A stretch of DNA of 32,913 nucleotides, taken from contig CAAHET010000196.1 in NCBI GenBank assembly GCA_900772565.1, forward strand, positions 1 through 32,913, read 5' to 3'. The stretch is from an uncultured Faecalibacterium sp. (GTDB taxonomy: Bacteria > Bacillota > Clostridia > Oscillospirales > Ruminococcaceae). The notes beneath the pieces were generated by a model that saw only the letters and a list, made by a program, of their open reading frames with translations, was not told the origin of the DNA and searched no databases. This document shows positions 1-8,361 of the stretch, piece after piece. How positions within the stretch are numbered: the stretch's first letter is position 1; every line of letters starts with the position of its first letter. The translations under genes were made by a program, and so were the position numbers.

Positions 1-291
1 GCAGGTCTGGACGACCTGGGCAAGGGTCTGCGCTCCATGACCGGCACCATCTTCTCCACCAAGGAGAAGGGCGTGCGCTATCTGGAGCTGACCGAGGGCT
101 ACATCAACAAGCTGGCAGTGGACGCTAACGATGAGGTCATCGGCTATCAGTTCGTCAAGCTGGGCAAGATGATGGAGGATATCCGTCACGGCAAGACCCC
201 CAACGAGGCTTACGAGAAGAACGTGGGTACTTACGGCCGCTTCAGCAAGGAGCAGGGCGCTGTGAAGTACATCGACCCGCGTGAGGAATAA
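1..291 (+). CDS. C-terminal part of a protein upstream of GGGtGRT gene (5' truncated by window)
   Basis: The reading frame is open from base 1, so this is the last 96 residues of a longer gene; the internal ATG at 37 is not needed as a start. The fragment is a soluble alpha/beta-like sequence ending in IDPREE, with no membrane segment or recognisable metal motif. It lies 18 bp upstream of the GGGtGRT gene with no terminator between, so the two are co-transcribed. From memory of anaerobe genomes, GGGtGRT genes often follow a NifU-like iron-sulfur scaffold gene, and this could be the tail of such a protein. The scaffold cysteines would lie outside the window, so the identity is unproven. The existence of the gene is secure. 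Confidence 0.75.
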   Translation, partial: AGLDDLGKGLRSMTGTIFSTKEKGVRYLELTEGYINKLAVDANDEVIGYQFVKLGKMMEDIRHGKTPNEAYEKNVGTYGRFSKEQGAVKYIDPREE

Positions 292-309
292 GAGAGGAGG
301 AACAACTCA

Positions 310-1308
310 ATGGCAACTTTTGAATCTATGGATCGCCGTATGCCTAAAATCGAGGCATGCCTGAAGGCTAACGGTCTGGAGTCTCTGGACGCTTGCAACG
401 AGATGCTCCTCGCTAAGGGCATCGACTGCGACAAGATCGTCCGCGGCGTGCAGCCCATCTGCTTTGATAACGCTGTCTGGGCTTACACTCTGGGCACCGC
501 TATCGCTGTGAAGCGCGGCCTGACCGACGCTGCCGAGTGCGCAGCTGCTATCGGTGAGGGTCTGGAAGCTTTCACCATCCCCGGCTCTGTTGCTGAGCAG
601 CGTCAGGTCGGTCTGGGCCACGGCAACTTGGGCGCTCGTCTGCTGAGCGAGGATACCACCTGCTTCGCTTTCCTGGCAGGCCACGAGTCCTTTGCTGCTG
701 CTGAGGGTGCTATCGGCATCGCCCGCACCGCAAACAAGGTCCGCAAGACCCCCCTGCGCGTCATCCTGAACGGTCTGGGCAAGGACGCGGCTTACATCAT
801 TTCCCGTATCAACGGCTTCACCTATGTGCAGACCGAGTACGATATCCCCACCCAGACCCTGACTGTGGTCAAGGAGATCCCCTTCTCCGAGGGTGAGCGC
901 GCAGCTGTTAAGTGCTACGGCGCTAACGACGTTATGGAAGGCGTTGCCATCATGAAGAAGGAGGACGTGCAGTGTTCCATCACCGGCAACTCCACCAACC
1001 CCGTCCGCTTCCAGCATCTGGTTGCAGGCACCTACAAGAAGTGGGCTAACGAGAACGGCAAGAAGTACTTCTCCGTTGCTTCCGGCGGCGGCACCGGCCG
1101 TACCCTGCACCCCGATAACGTGGCTGCAGGCCCCGCAAGCTACGGCCTGACCGACTCTCTGGGCCGCGTGCACGGCGATGCTCAGTTCGCAGGCTCCTCT
1201 TCTGTGCCCGCACACGTTGAGATGATGGGTCTGATCGGCATGGGCAACAACCCCATGGTCGGCGCTACCGTTGCCTGCGCTGTTGCTGCAGCTCAGGCCA
1301 ACGCCTAA
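310..1308 (+). CDS. GGGtGRT family protein
   Basis: The 332-residue product contains the signature that names the family (SGGGTGRTLHPDN, around residue 257-269) near the C-terminal third. The start is fixed by a strong AGGAGG site about 10 bp upstream of the ATG. It has no signal peptide and no transmembrane segment, so it should be cytosolic. Several cysteines are spread through the chain. The biochemical role of the family is not established to my knowledge. The codon choice is strongly biased (GCT, GGC, AAG, CTG dominate), which suggests high expression. It sits in an operon with the preceding partial gene and is followed at once by a strong terminator, so it is the last gene of that unit. 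Confidence 0.85.
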   Translation: MATFESMDRRMPKIEACLKANGLESLDACNEMLLAKGIDCDKIVRGVQPICFDNAVWAYTLGTAIAVKRGLTDAAECAAAIGEGLEAFTIPGSVAEQRQVGLGHGNLGARLLSEDTTCFAFLAGHESFAAAEGAIGIARTANKVRKTPLRVILNGLGKDAAYIISRINGFTYVQTEYDIPTQTLTVVKEIPFSEGERAAVKCYGANDVMEGVAIMKKEDVQCSITGNSTNPVRFQHLVAGTYKKWANENGKKYFSVASGGGTGRTLHPDNVAAGPASYGLTDSLGRVHGDAQFAGSSSVPAHVEMMGLIGMGNNPMVGATVACAVAAAQANA

Positions 1309-1329
1309 TCTTTTCCTAAGTTTCAGCGA

Positions 1330-1368
1330 GGGGGAGCTGCTTTCCGAATGAGCAGCTCCCCCTTTTTT
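1330..1368 (+). terminator. Rho-independent terminator after GGGtGRT gene
   Basis: A perfect 12-bp stem (1330-1341 with 1351-1362) around a 9-nt loop is followed by six Ts (1363-1368). It begins 21 bp after the GGGtGRT stop codon. Confidence 0.93.
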
Positions 1369-1418
1369 GCTGATAGATATCCAAAAACAAGCAAACCAAA
1401 AATGAGAAGGAAGAAACA

Positions 1419-3335
1419 ATGAAAAAGAATCAGATCCGCAAGAGCGTGGCTGCGCTGGCTATGGCGGCTGTTGTAAGCGTCAGCCTGCTGGGCTACGGCT
1501 GCGGCAGCAAGCCTGCCTCCTCCACCGCAGGCGTGTCCGGCGAGTTCACCGGCACTGCCAAGGGCATGGGCGGCGATGTTACCGTTACCCTGACCCTGAC
1601 CGATGGCAAGATCACCGGCTGCACCGCCGAGGGAAAGGACGAGACCCCCGGCATCGGCACCATGGCTCTGGAGCAGCTGCCCGGCGCTATTGCCGAGAGC
1701 GGCAGCATTGCCGTGGACGGCGTGGCCACCGCAACCATCACCTCTGACGCCATCAAGGAAGCTGCTGCTGCCGCTCTGGTCGCAGCCGGCCTGAACGCTG
1801 ATGACTACAAGACCGAGGTCAAGGCCGACACGACCAAGGCTGAGGACTCCACCATTGACGCAGACATTGCCATCGTGGGTGCAGGCGGTGCAGGTATGAC
1901 TGCTGCCATCACTGCTGCTGCCGAGGGCAAGAGCGTGGTCATTCTGGAGAGCCAGCCCATGGTGGGCGGCAACTCCGTGCGCGCTACCGGCGGCATGAAC
2001 GCCGGCAAGACTGTGTATCAGGACGAAAACGAGTTTGGCGAGTCCGCAGGCGTGGAAAAGACCCTGAAGACCGCTGCTGAAAAGTACGCCGACAATGCCA
2101 CCATCACCGCTCTGGCAAAGACCGTTTCTGAGCAGTGGGCTGCTTATCAGGCAGACCCCAAGGGCTACTTCGACTCTGTGGAGCTGATGGAGCTGGACAC
2201 CATGATCGGCGGCAAGGGCATCAACGACCCCGCTCTGGTGGAGACCCTGTGCTCTGACAGCGCTGACGCCATTGACTGGCTGGACGAGCATGGCATCACC
2301 CTGCACAGCGTTTCCAGCTTCGGCGGCGCATCCGTCAAGCGTATCCATCGCCCTGTGAATGCCGAGGGCAAGACCGTTTCTGTGGGCTCCTACATGATCC
2401 CCCTGCTGCAGGAAAACTGCGACAAGGCCGGCGTGCAGACCCTGCTGAACACCACCGCTACCGAGCTGCTGACCGATGCAACCGGTGCCGTTGTGGGCGT
2501 GAAGGCTACCGGTTCCACAGGCGAGACCATCACCGTGAATGCCAAGGCTGTGGTGCTGACCACCGGCGGCTTCGGCGCAAATCTGGAGATGGTCACCGAG
2601 TACAAGCCTGAGCTGAAGGGCTTTATGACCACCAACGCCGCAGGCGCACAGGGTCAGGGCATTGAGATGGCTACCGCTGTGGGCGCTGACACTGTGGACA
2701 TGGATCAGATCCAGATCCACCCCACCGTGGAGGCTAACACCGCTGCTCTGATCACCGAGGGTCTGCGCGGCGACGGCGCTGTGCTGATCAACGCCGAGGG
2801 CAAGCGCTTCATCGATGAAGTGGGCACCCGCGACGTGGTTTCCGCTGCCGAGATCGCTCAGACCGGCAGCTACAGCTGGCTGGTGGTGGATCAGGCCATG
2901 GTCGATGCGTCCAGCGTCATTCAGGGCTACATCAAGAAGGGCTACACCGTGACCGGTCAGACCTACGAGGAACTGGCAAAGGCTATGGGCGTGGACGAGG
3001 CTGCTTTTGCCGAGACCATGAAGACCTGGAACGGCTACGTTGAGGCCAAGAATGACCCCGACTTCGGTCGCACCAGCTTTGCAAAGGCTCTGGATACCGC
3101 TCCCTACTACGCCATCAAGGTCACCGCAGGTGTGCACCACACCATGGGCGGTCTGAAGATCAACACCAACACTGAGGTGCTGAAGGCTGACGGCTCTGTG
3201 ATCCCCGGCCTGTTCGCAGCAGGTGAGGTGACCGGCGGCGTGCATGGCGCAAACCGTCTGGGCGGCAACGCTGTGGCTGACTTTACCGTCTTTGGTCGCA
3301 TTGCCGGTGCAGCTGCCAGCAAGTACGCTGCATGA
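1419..3335 (+). CDS. Extracytosolic flavoprotein reductase: FMN-binding plus FAD-dependent fumarate-reductase-like domains
   Basis: The 638-residue product begins with a signal peptide ending in Gly-Tyr-Gly-Cys28, so it is probably a lipoprotein on the outer face of the membrane. Residues about 40-118 form an FMN-binding domain whose flavinylation region reads DGVATATITSDAI; Thr106 aligns with the residue that carries covalent FMN. Residues about 148-638 form a FAD-dependent oxidoreductase of the flavocytochrome c/urocanate/fumarate reductase type: the dinucleotide motif VGAGGAGM is at 153-160, followed by the IHP motif, the GLRGDG..N..GKRF motif, HHTMGG, and a C-terminal GGNAVADFTVFGR motif. 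Such proteins accept electrons from membrane flavins and reduce an external acceptor; the substrate cannot be read from the sequence. The ATG follows GAAGGAAG. The gene overlaps the next by 4 bp. No apbE (flavin transferase) is present in the window. Confidence 0.88.
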   Translation: MKKNQIRKSVAALAMAAVVSVSLLGYGCGSKPASSTAGVSGEFTGTAKGMGGDVTVTLTLTDGKITGCTAEGKDETPGIGTMALEQLPGAIAESGSIAVDGVATATITSDAIKEAAAAALVAAGLNADDYKTEVKADTTKAEDSTIDADIAIVGAGGAGMTAAITAAAEGKSVVILESQPMVGGNSVRATGGMNAGKTVYQDENEFGESAGVEKTLKTAAEKYADNATITALAKTVSEQWAAYQADPKGYFDSVELMELDTMIGGKGINDPALVETLCSDSADAIDWLDEHGITLHSVSSFGGASVKRIHRPVNAEGKTVSVGSYMIPLLQENCDKAGVQTLLNTTATELLTDATGAVVGVKATGSTGETITVNAKAVVLTTGGFGANLEMVTEYKPELKGFMTTNAAGAQGQGIEMATAVGADTVDMDQIQIHPTVEANTAALITEGLRGDGAVLINAEGKRFIDEVGTRDVVSAAEIAQTGSYSWLVVDQAMVDASSVIQGYIKKGYTVTGQTYEELAKAMGVDEAAFAETMKTWNGYVEAKNDPDFGRTSFAKALDTAPYYAIKVTAGVHHTMGGLKINTNTEVLKADGSVIPGLFAAGEVTGGVHGANRLGGNAVADFTVFGRIAGAAASKYAA

Positions 3336-3739
3336 GCATAAAGCAAAAAAACTCTGACACCGCCGCCCCCAAGGGCAGCGCGTGGAAGAAAAATCTGATC
3401 TTTGCACTGGTGGTGCTGGCGCTGGCCGCAGGTGTTTTTCTTGCGGTGCGGGCGCAGCACCCCGCCAAGGGCAGCGGCTTACAGGCTGTTGTGGATTTCG
3501 GTGACGACGTTACCGAGACCCTGCCCCTTGCGCAGGATCATGATTACCTGTACGAGGTAGGGGACTACGTCGTGCACCTGCAGGTAAAGGATGGCGCCAT
3601 CGCGTTTTTGGACAGCCAGTGCCCGGACCATGTCTGTGAGCAATTCGGCTGGCTGGACAAGGACGGCGCATGGGCTGCCTGTGTGCCCGCAGGCGTGTAT
3701 GTGGTGGTAGAGCCCGCCGCAGACGCAGGTTCAAAATGA
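3332..3739 (+). CDS. NusG domain II-containing membrane-anchored protein
   Basis: The 135-residue product has a basic N-terminus, one transmembrane helix (about residues 20-39) and an extracytosolic domain of about 85 residues. This domain carries the NusG-II pattern: a DGAIAFLDSQCPDHVC motif, then GW and CVP near the end. The cysteine spacing (CPDHVC ... CVP) is typical of this family, which is unrelated in function to full transcription factor NusG. Its start codon overlaps the stop of the flavoprotein gene (ATGA), so translation is coupled. Proteins of this type often accompany extracytosolic flavin-transfer systems, which fits the neighbour. A direct role in electron or flavin transfer is inference. 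Confidence 0.8.
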   Translation: MSIKQKNSDTAAPKGSAWKKNLIFALVVLALAAGVFLAVRAQHPAKGSGLQAVVDFGDDVTETLPLAQDHDYLYEVGDYVVHLQVKDGAIAFLDSQCPDHVCEQFGWLDKDGAWAACVPAGVYVVVEPAADAGSK

Positions 3740-3757
3740 AGTGATCAGGTTTCCATG

Positions 3758-3801
3758 ATGGATGCCTCCCTGAATGTAAAGGGAGGCATCCATTTTGTTT
3801 T
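3758..3801 (+). terminator. Rho-independent terminator after the flavoprotein operon
   Basis: A perfect 13-bp stem (3758-3770 with 3781-3793) with a 10-nt loop is followed by a T-rich tail (TTTGTTTT). It starts 19 bp after the stop codon of the NusG-II gene. Confidence 0.92.
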
Positions 3802-3877
3802 ACAGAAGTGCAGATGTTGCCCGCGCACCAAAATGCGGGCAGAGGGTGCTCTGCCGGCGCGATTCTGCATCTTTTTG

Positions 3878-3906
3878 TTGACAAACCCGCATTTTTTGCG
3901 TATGAT
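3878..3906 (+). promoter_or_regulatory. Promoter of the metG T-box unit
   Basis: TTGACA (3878-3883) and TATGAT (3901-3906) are separated by exactly 17 bp. The expected start of transcription is near 3913, just ahead of the T-box leader. Confidence 0.9.
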
Positions 3907-3912
3907 AGAAGC

Positions 3913-4200
3913 AACACTGAAAATTGTGTCAAATTGGCTGTGAAGAGAAGAGTACGCACCGTCTGCGCCTGACAGAAAGCCCGAAGGATGGAACCGGGCA
4001 GGCCGCGCGGCGCCGAAGATGGTCTTGGAGCCGCGCAGGTGAACAATGAGCCTGCGACGGGTGCGCCCGTTACCGCGCAAGGCCGGTTTTGCCGGCTAAA
4101 GGCTGCGCCCGCAAGGATGCAGCGAAGCAAGGTGGTACCACGAAGGTTCAGCGCTCTCGTCCTTGTCCGGTTATACCCGGCAGGGCGGGAGTGCTTTTTG
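3913..4200 (+). promoter_or_regulatory. T-box riboswitch (tRNA-Met sensing) upstream of metG
   Basis: The roughly 290-nt leader has the conserved T-box element at 4129-4142 (AAGGTGGTACCACG). The UGGU in its bulge complements the 3' end ACCA, which suits tRNA-Met with an A discriminator. It is followed by a terminator hairpin: 4151-4163 pairs with 4182-4194 (13 pairs including G-U) and then five Ts (4195-4199). The GAAGAGAAGAGTACG stretch after the promoter looks like the base of Stem I. Uncharged tRNA-Met would stabilise the antiterminator and let transcription reach metG. I did not assign the AUG specifier codon with certainty. This leader accounts for the gene-free interval 3740-4234. Confidence 0.92.
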
Positions 4201-4234
4201 CTTGCAGAACCAAAAGAAAGGAAGATAGAACCCC

Positions 4235-6232
4235 ATGAGCGAACACAAGACATTTTATATCACCACCCCCATCTATTACCCCAGCGATAAGCTGCACATC
4301 GGCCACAGCTACACCACCGTGGCCTGTGATGCACTGGCCCGCTTCAAGCGGATGCAGGGCTACGACGTCATGTTCCTGACCGGCACCGATGAGCACGGCC
4401 AGAAGATTCAGGATAAGGCCGCCGATGCCGGTGTCACCCCCAAGGAGTATGTGGACAAGATCGTTGCTACCGTCAAGGATCTGTGGAAGCTGCTGGACGT
4501 CAGCTACGACCGCTTTATCCGCACCACCGATGACTACCACATGGAAAGCTGCCAGAAGATCTTCACCAAGCTGTACGAGCAGGGCGATATCTACAAGAGC
4601 GAGTACATCGGCCACTACTGCAAGCCCTGTGAGAGCTTCTGGACTGACAGCCAGCTGGTGGACGGCAAGTGCCCGGACTGCGGTCGCGAGGTCTACGATG
4701 CCCACGAGGAAGCCTACTTCTTCAAGACCAGCAAGTACGCCGACCGTCTGCTGAAGCTCTACGAAGAGAACCCTCAGTTCATCCAGCCCGAGAGCCGCAA
4801 GAACGAGATGATCGCCTTCATCAAGCAGGGCCTGCAGGATACCTGCGTTTCCCGTACCTCGGTCAAGTGGGGCATCCCCGTGCCCTTCGATCCCAAGCAC
4901 ACCATGTATGTCTGGGTGGATGCCCTGAGCAACTATATCTCCGCACTGGGCTACGGCAACGAGACCTACCACGATTACGATAAGTTCTGGCCGGCAGACC
5001 TGCACATGGTAGGCAAGGAGATTTTGCGCTTCCACACCATCCTGTGGCCTGCCATGCTGATGGCACTGGATCTGCCCCTGCCCAAGCGGGTGTTTGGCCA
5101 CGGCTGGCTGCTGATGAACGGCGGCAAGATGTCCAAGTCTGTGGGCAACGTGGTGGACCCCGTCATCCTGTGCGACCGCTACGGCGTGGACGCCATCCGC
5201 TACTTCCTGCTGCGCGAGATCCCCTTCGGCAACGACGGTATGTTCACCAACGAGGCACTGATCAACCGCATCAACAGCGACTTGGCCAACGACTTGGGCA
5301 ACCTGCTCAGCCGTACCGTGGCTATGTGCGAAAAGTACTTCGGCGGCACTGTGCATAATGTGGCCGGTACCGAGGCCATTGACACCGAGCTGGAGACTAT
5401 GGTCAGCGAGCTGACCGCCAAGGTCACTGCCGACATGGACGACCTGACCATCCCGCAGGCACTGATGGAGATCTTTGCGGTCATCCAGCGCGCCAACAAG
5501 TATATCGACGAGACCGCACCTTGGGCACTGGCAAAGGACGAGGCCAACAAGCAGCGTCTGGAGAGCGTGCTGTACCACCTGTGCGAGGCACTGCGCGTGT
5601 GCGGCGTCCTGCTGAACGCCTACCTGCCCACCACCGCCCCTAAGATGATGGAGCAGCTGGGTCTGGACGCTTCCGCACTGGATCTGACCAAGACCACCTA
5701 CGGCGCACAGCAGACCTACACCGTGCACAAGGGCGAGGCACTGTTCCCCCGTATTGATGTGGCTAAGGAGATCGCCCACCTGAAGGAAGAGGACGAGAAG
5801 CGCAAGGCCGCTGCCGCTGCTGCCAACAAGGCCAAGGAGGAAGCCGAGAAGAAGGCTGCCGCCCCCGCAGAGGAGAGCACCGTGGACTTCACCCATGAGG
5901 AAGAAATCGACTTTGACACCTTCTGCAAGGTGGAGCTGCGCGTGGCCGAGGTGCGCGCCTGCGAGAACCTGAAGGAGAGCAAGAAGCTGCTGCACCTCAC
6001 CGTCTTTGACGGCGAGCGGGAGCGCTGCATCCTGTCCGGCATTGCCAAGTGGTTCAAGCCGGAGGATCTTATTGGCAAAAAGCTGGGCATCGTGTGCAAT
6101 CTGGCACCCCGTCCCATGCTCAAGGGCAAGTACGTCAGCGAGGGCATGATCTTCGCTGCCGATACCGCTGACGGCGGCTGCTCCATTGCTTTCTACGGCG
6201 ACGACGTCCCCGTGGGCAGCCGCATCCACTAA
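4235..6232 (+). CDS. metG: Methionyl-tRNA synthetase with C-terminal tRNA-binding domain
   Basis: The 665-residue length is normal for the bacterial enzyme, which charges tRNA-Met with methionine using ATP in the cytosol. The class I signatures are HIGH at 21-24 and KMSKS at 298-302. A zinc knuckle in the connective domain has cysteines 129, 132, 146 and 149. The anticodon-binding helical domain follows, then a Lys/Ala-rich linker (about 510-545). Finally an EMAP/Trbp111-like OB-fold domain (about 560-665) supports dimerisation and tRNA binding. The start is set by AAAGGAAG about 10 bp upstream of the ATG. Expression is under the T-box leader directly upstream. The DMT transporter and tatD follow closely and probably share the transcript. 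Confidence 0.98.
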   Translation: MSEHKTFYITTPIYYPSDKLHIGHSYTTVACDALARFKRMQGYDVMFLTGTDEHGQKIQDKAADAGVTPKEYVDKIVATVKDLWKLLDVSYDRFIRTTDDYHMESCQKIFTKLYEQGDIYKSEYIGHYCKPCESFWTDSQLVDGKCPDCGREVYDAHEEAYFFKTSKYADRLLKLYEENPQFIQPESRKNEMIAFIKQGLQDTCVSRTSVKWGIPVPFDPKHTMYVWVDALSNYISALGYGNETYHDYDKFWPADLHMVGKEILRFHTILWPAMLMALDLPLPKRVFGHGWLLMNGGKMSKSVGNVVDPVILCDRYGVDAIRYFLLREIPFGNDGMFTNEALINRINSDLANDLGNLLSRTVAMCEKYFGGTVHNVAGTEAIDTELETMVSELTAKVTADMDDLTIPQALMEIFAVIQRANKYIDETAPWALAKDEANKQRLESVLYHLCEALRVCGVLLNAYLPTTAPKMMEQLGLDASALDLTKTTYGAQQTYTVHKGEALFPRIDVAKEIAHLKEEDEKRKAAAAAANKAKEEAEKKAAAPAEESTVDFTHEEEIDFDTFCKVELRVAEVRACENLKESKKLLHLTVFDGERERCILSGIAKWFKPEDLIGKKLGIVCNLAPRPMLKGKYVSEGMIFAADTADGGCSIAFYGDDVPVGSRIH

Positions 6233-6244
6233 GTGAGGAGCATT

Positions 6245-7204
6245 ATGTCTGATAATACAGCCGTCCGTGCGGCAAAGCTGGATAAGATCTTCGGCACACC
6301 GGTGTGCGCCGTACTGCTGGCTATTTTCTGCAATGTCCTGTGGGGCTCGGCCTTTCCGTTCATCAAGCTGGGCTACCGCCTGTTCTCCATCGACTCCGGA
6401 AACACCGCCTCCATCTTCTGCTTTGCAGGGGTGCGGTTCATGCTGGGCAGCGTGCTGGTGCTGCTGGGCAGCATCCTGCTGCAGGGAAAGGCACCCCGCC
6501 TGCCCCGGGGCAGGGTGGCAGCCGAGTGCTGCGCGCTGGGTCTGTGGCAGACCACGGCGCAGTATGCGTTCTACTATATCGCCGTGGCGATGCTCACCGG
6601 CGCGTTTGGCGGCATTCTGAACAGCACCCAGAGCTTTCTGGGCGTCATCTTTGCCCACTTTATCTACGGTAATGCGGACCGTATGACCCCGGCAAAAACG
6701 CTGGGCTGCGCTGTGGGCTTTGCGGGCGTGCTCATCGGCACCCTTGGCAACCACGGCAGCGGCAGCGGTTGGGGCGTGTTCTGCATGATGACGGCGACCG
6801 TCATCTTCACCCTGTCCGGCCCGTGGAACAAGTCGGTCACCAAAAAGGCCGACAGCTTTGCCGTCTGCTTTCTGAACCTGTTTGTGGGCGGGCTGGCACT
6901 GTTTGTGCTGGGTACCGTTATGGGTGGCCGTCTCCATGTGCAAAGTGCGCTGGCTGCGGTGGTCATGCTGTATCTGGCCTTCATCTGCGGCGCAGGCTAT
7001 ATCCTGTGGGCGCTGCTGATGAAAAACAACCCGGTCAGCCGCATCGCCATCTTTGGCTTCGTCAACCCGGTGGTCAATGTGCTGCTCAGCGCCGTGCTCA
7101 ACGGCGAACCGCTGTTCCGCTGGCAGTATCTGGCGGCGCTGGTGTTCGTGTGCGTGGGCATCTGGCTGGTGAATAAAGCCCCTGCCCAAAAGGAGAAGGT
7201 ATGA
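6245..7204 (+). CDS. DMT-superfamily (EamA-type) transporter
   Basis: The product of 319 residues has about ten hydrophobic helices in two five-helix halves, as in EamA/RhaT drug-metabolite transporters. The N-terminal helix carries the typical FCNVLWGSAFPFIK sequence. The frame could be read from a GTG at 6233, but the ribosome-binding site GAGG (6236-6239) lies inside that extension, so the ATG at 6245 is the real start. It lies 12 bp after metG and overlaps tatD by 4 bp (ATGA), so it belongs to the metG transcript and would rise when charged tRNA-Met is scarce. An amino-acid or methionine-related substrate is possible from this context but not shown. Confidence 0.85.
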   Translation: MSDNTAVRAAKLDKIFGTPVCAVLLAIFCNVLWGSAFPFIKLGYRLFSIDSGNTASIFCFAGVRFMLGSVLVLLGSILLQGKAPRLPRGRVAAECCALGLWQTTAQYAFYYIAVAMLTGAFGGILNSTQSFLGVIFAHFIYGNADRMTPAKTLGCAVGFAGVLIGTLGNHGSGSGWGVFCMMTATVIFTLSGPWNKSVTKKADSFAVCFLNLFVGGLALFVLGTVMGGRLHVQSALAAVVMLYLAFICGAGYILWALLMKNNPVSRIAIFGFVNPVVNVLLSAVLNGEPLFRWQYLAALVFVCVGIWLVNKAPAQKEKV

Positions 7205-8016
7205 CCGGACCTATTTTTGACACCCACGCCCATTACAGTGCCCGCGCTTTTGACACCGACCGCTTTGCGCTGCTGGACAGCCTGCCCGACAAGGGCGTGG
7301 TAGGCGTGTGCGAGCAGGCCACCCACTCCGGGGATGCGCCCCGGGTGCTGGAACTGGCGCACCGCTACCCGTGGGTGGTGGCAGCCATTGGCATCCACCC
7401 GGAAAGCCTGCTGCCCGCTGCCGACTGCGGCGAGGACGGCCCTGCGCCCACGGTGTCGGTGTACGGCGGCGACTGGGCCGCTGAGATGCGGGCCCTGATG
7501 CCCTACTACGACGACCCCAAGGTGGTGGCGGTAGGGGAGTGCGGGCTGGACTACCACTGGCCTGTGCCCAAGGATGCCCAGCTGGCGCTGTTTGAAGCCG
7601 AGATCCGGCTGGCGCTGGAACTGGACAAGCCCATCATCGTGCACGACCGGCAGGCGCATGCAGACGTCTACGCTCTGCTCAAAAAGTACCGCCCCAAGGG
7701 CATCGTGCACTGCTATTCCGGCAGCGCCGAGGATGCCGTGCAGCTGGCGGCGCAGGGGCTGTGTATTGGCTTTGGCGGTGCCTGTACCTTCAACGGTGCC
7801 AAGCGCGCAGCCAAGGCCATTGAAGCCCTGCCGCTGGACGCCATCGTGCTGGAGACCGACTGCCCCTACATGGCACCGGAGCCGGTGCGCGGCACCCGCT
7901 GCGACAGCTCCCTCATCCGCTATGTGGGCGCGTACATCGCCCAGCGCAAGGCGCTGGAGCCGGAAGAGGTGTTCCGCACCACCGCCGCAAACGCCCGCCG
8001 GGTATTCGGGCTGTAA
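7201..8016 (+). CDS. tatD: TatD-family metal-dependent nuclease
   Basis: The 271-residue product is a full-length TatD amidohydrolase-fold protein, predicted to be a cytosolic metal-dependent DNase. The metal and active-site motifs appear in order: DTHAH near residue 8, GIHP near 64, GECGLDYHW near 105, HDRQAH near 141, HCYSG near 163 and ETDCPYMAPEPVRG near 216. It overlaps the transporter gene by 4 bp. The pairing of metG with tatD is widespread in Firmicutes, where metG and tatD are classical neighbours; the transporter between them is less usual. A small 7-bp GC hairpin (8034-8051) follows the stop codon but has no clear T tract. Confidence 0.93.
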   Translation: MTGPIFDTHAHYSARAFDTDRFALLDSLPDKGVVGVCEQATHSGDAPRVLELAHRYPWVVAAIGIHPESLLPAADCGEDGPAPTVSVYGGDWAAEMRALMPYYDDPKVVAVGECGLDYHWPVPKDAQLALFEAEIRLALELDKPIIVHDRQAHADVYALLKKYRPKGIVHCYSGSAEDAVQLAAQGLCIGFGGACTFNGAKRAAKAIEALPLDAIVLETDCPYMAPEPVRGTRCDSSLIRYVGAYIAQRKALEPEEVFRTTAANARRVFGL

Positions 8017-8107
8017 CCGTTTTTCCGCAGGTCGCGGGGCAAATGCTCCGCTTCTGAATAAATCAAGTCAATTCATTGAAAGCAATAAGAATAAGGAGAT
8101 CACTATT

Positions 8108-8341
8108 ATGAAGGCACGCATTCCTAAACACCGCGAGTTCGTCATCAACTTCCCCGACAGCATCGACCAGAACAAGGCCAACGAGGGCTGGGCAAAGCTG
8201 CAGCAGATCGTGGAGGACTACAAGAAGGCCCACAACGGCGCTTCCGTTTACGCTCCCACCTTCATCGAGGACTGCGAGCCCGAGGTCAAGAAGCTGCAGG
8301 AAGAGTACGGCTTTGAGTACACCGTGGAGTTCGTTCAGTAA
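8108..8341 (+). CDS. Small protein of unknown function (77 residues)
   Basis: A perfect AAGGAG site (8093-8098) lies 9 bp before the ATG, and a strong terminator follows the stop codon, so this short gene is well supported. The product is soluble, charged and probably alpha/beta, with no signal or membrane segment; it begins MKARIPKHREF and ends EYTVEFVQ. The codon bias (AAG, GAG, CTG, GGC) resembles the highly expressed neighbours. I do not recognise the family. It could be transcribed with tatD or from an unseen promoter in the 90-bp gap. Confidence 0.8.
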   Translation: MKARIPKHREFVINFPDSIDQNKANEGWAKLQQIVEDYKKAHNGASVYAPTFIEDCEPEVKKLQEEYGFEYTVEFVQ

Positions 8342-8361
8342 GTTCAGCATCGCCTGATAGC

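Noticed and set aside
1323..3407. 694-residue open frame on the minus strand
   Set aside because: It lies antisense to the flavoprotein gene and its composition (His, Gly, Leu, Val) reflects GC-rich third codon positions; no ribosome-binding site and no motif.
6233..6244. GTG start for the DMT transporter
   Set aside because: The ribosome-binding site lies within this extension, so the ATG at 6245 is the start.
4148..7189. 1013-residue open frame on the minus strand
   Set aside because: Antisense to metG and the transporter gene; low-complexity His/Gln/Ala-rich translation without domains.
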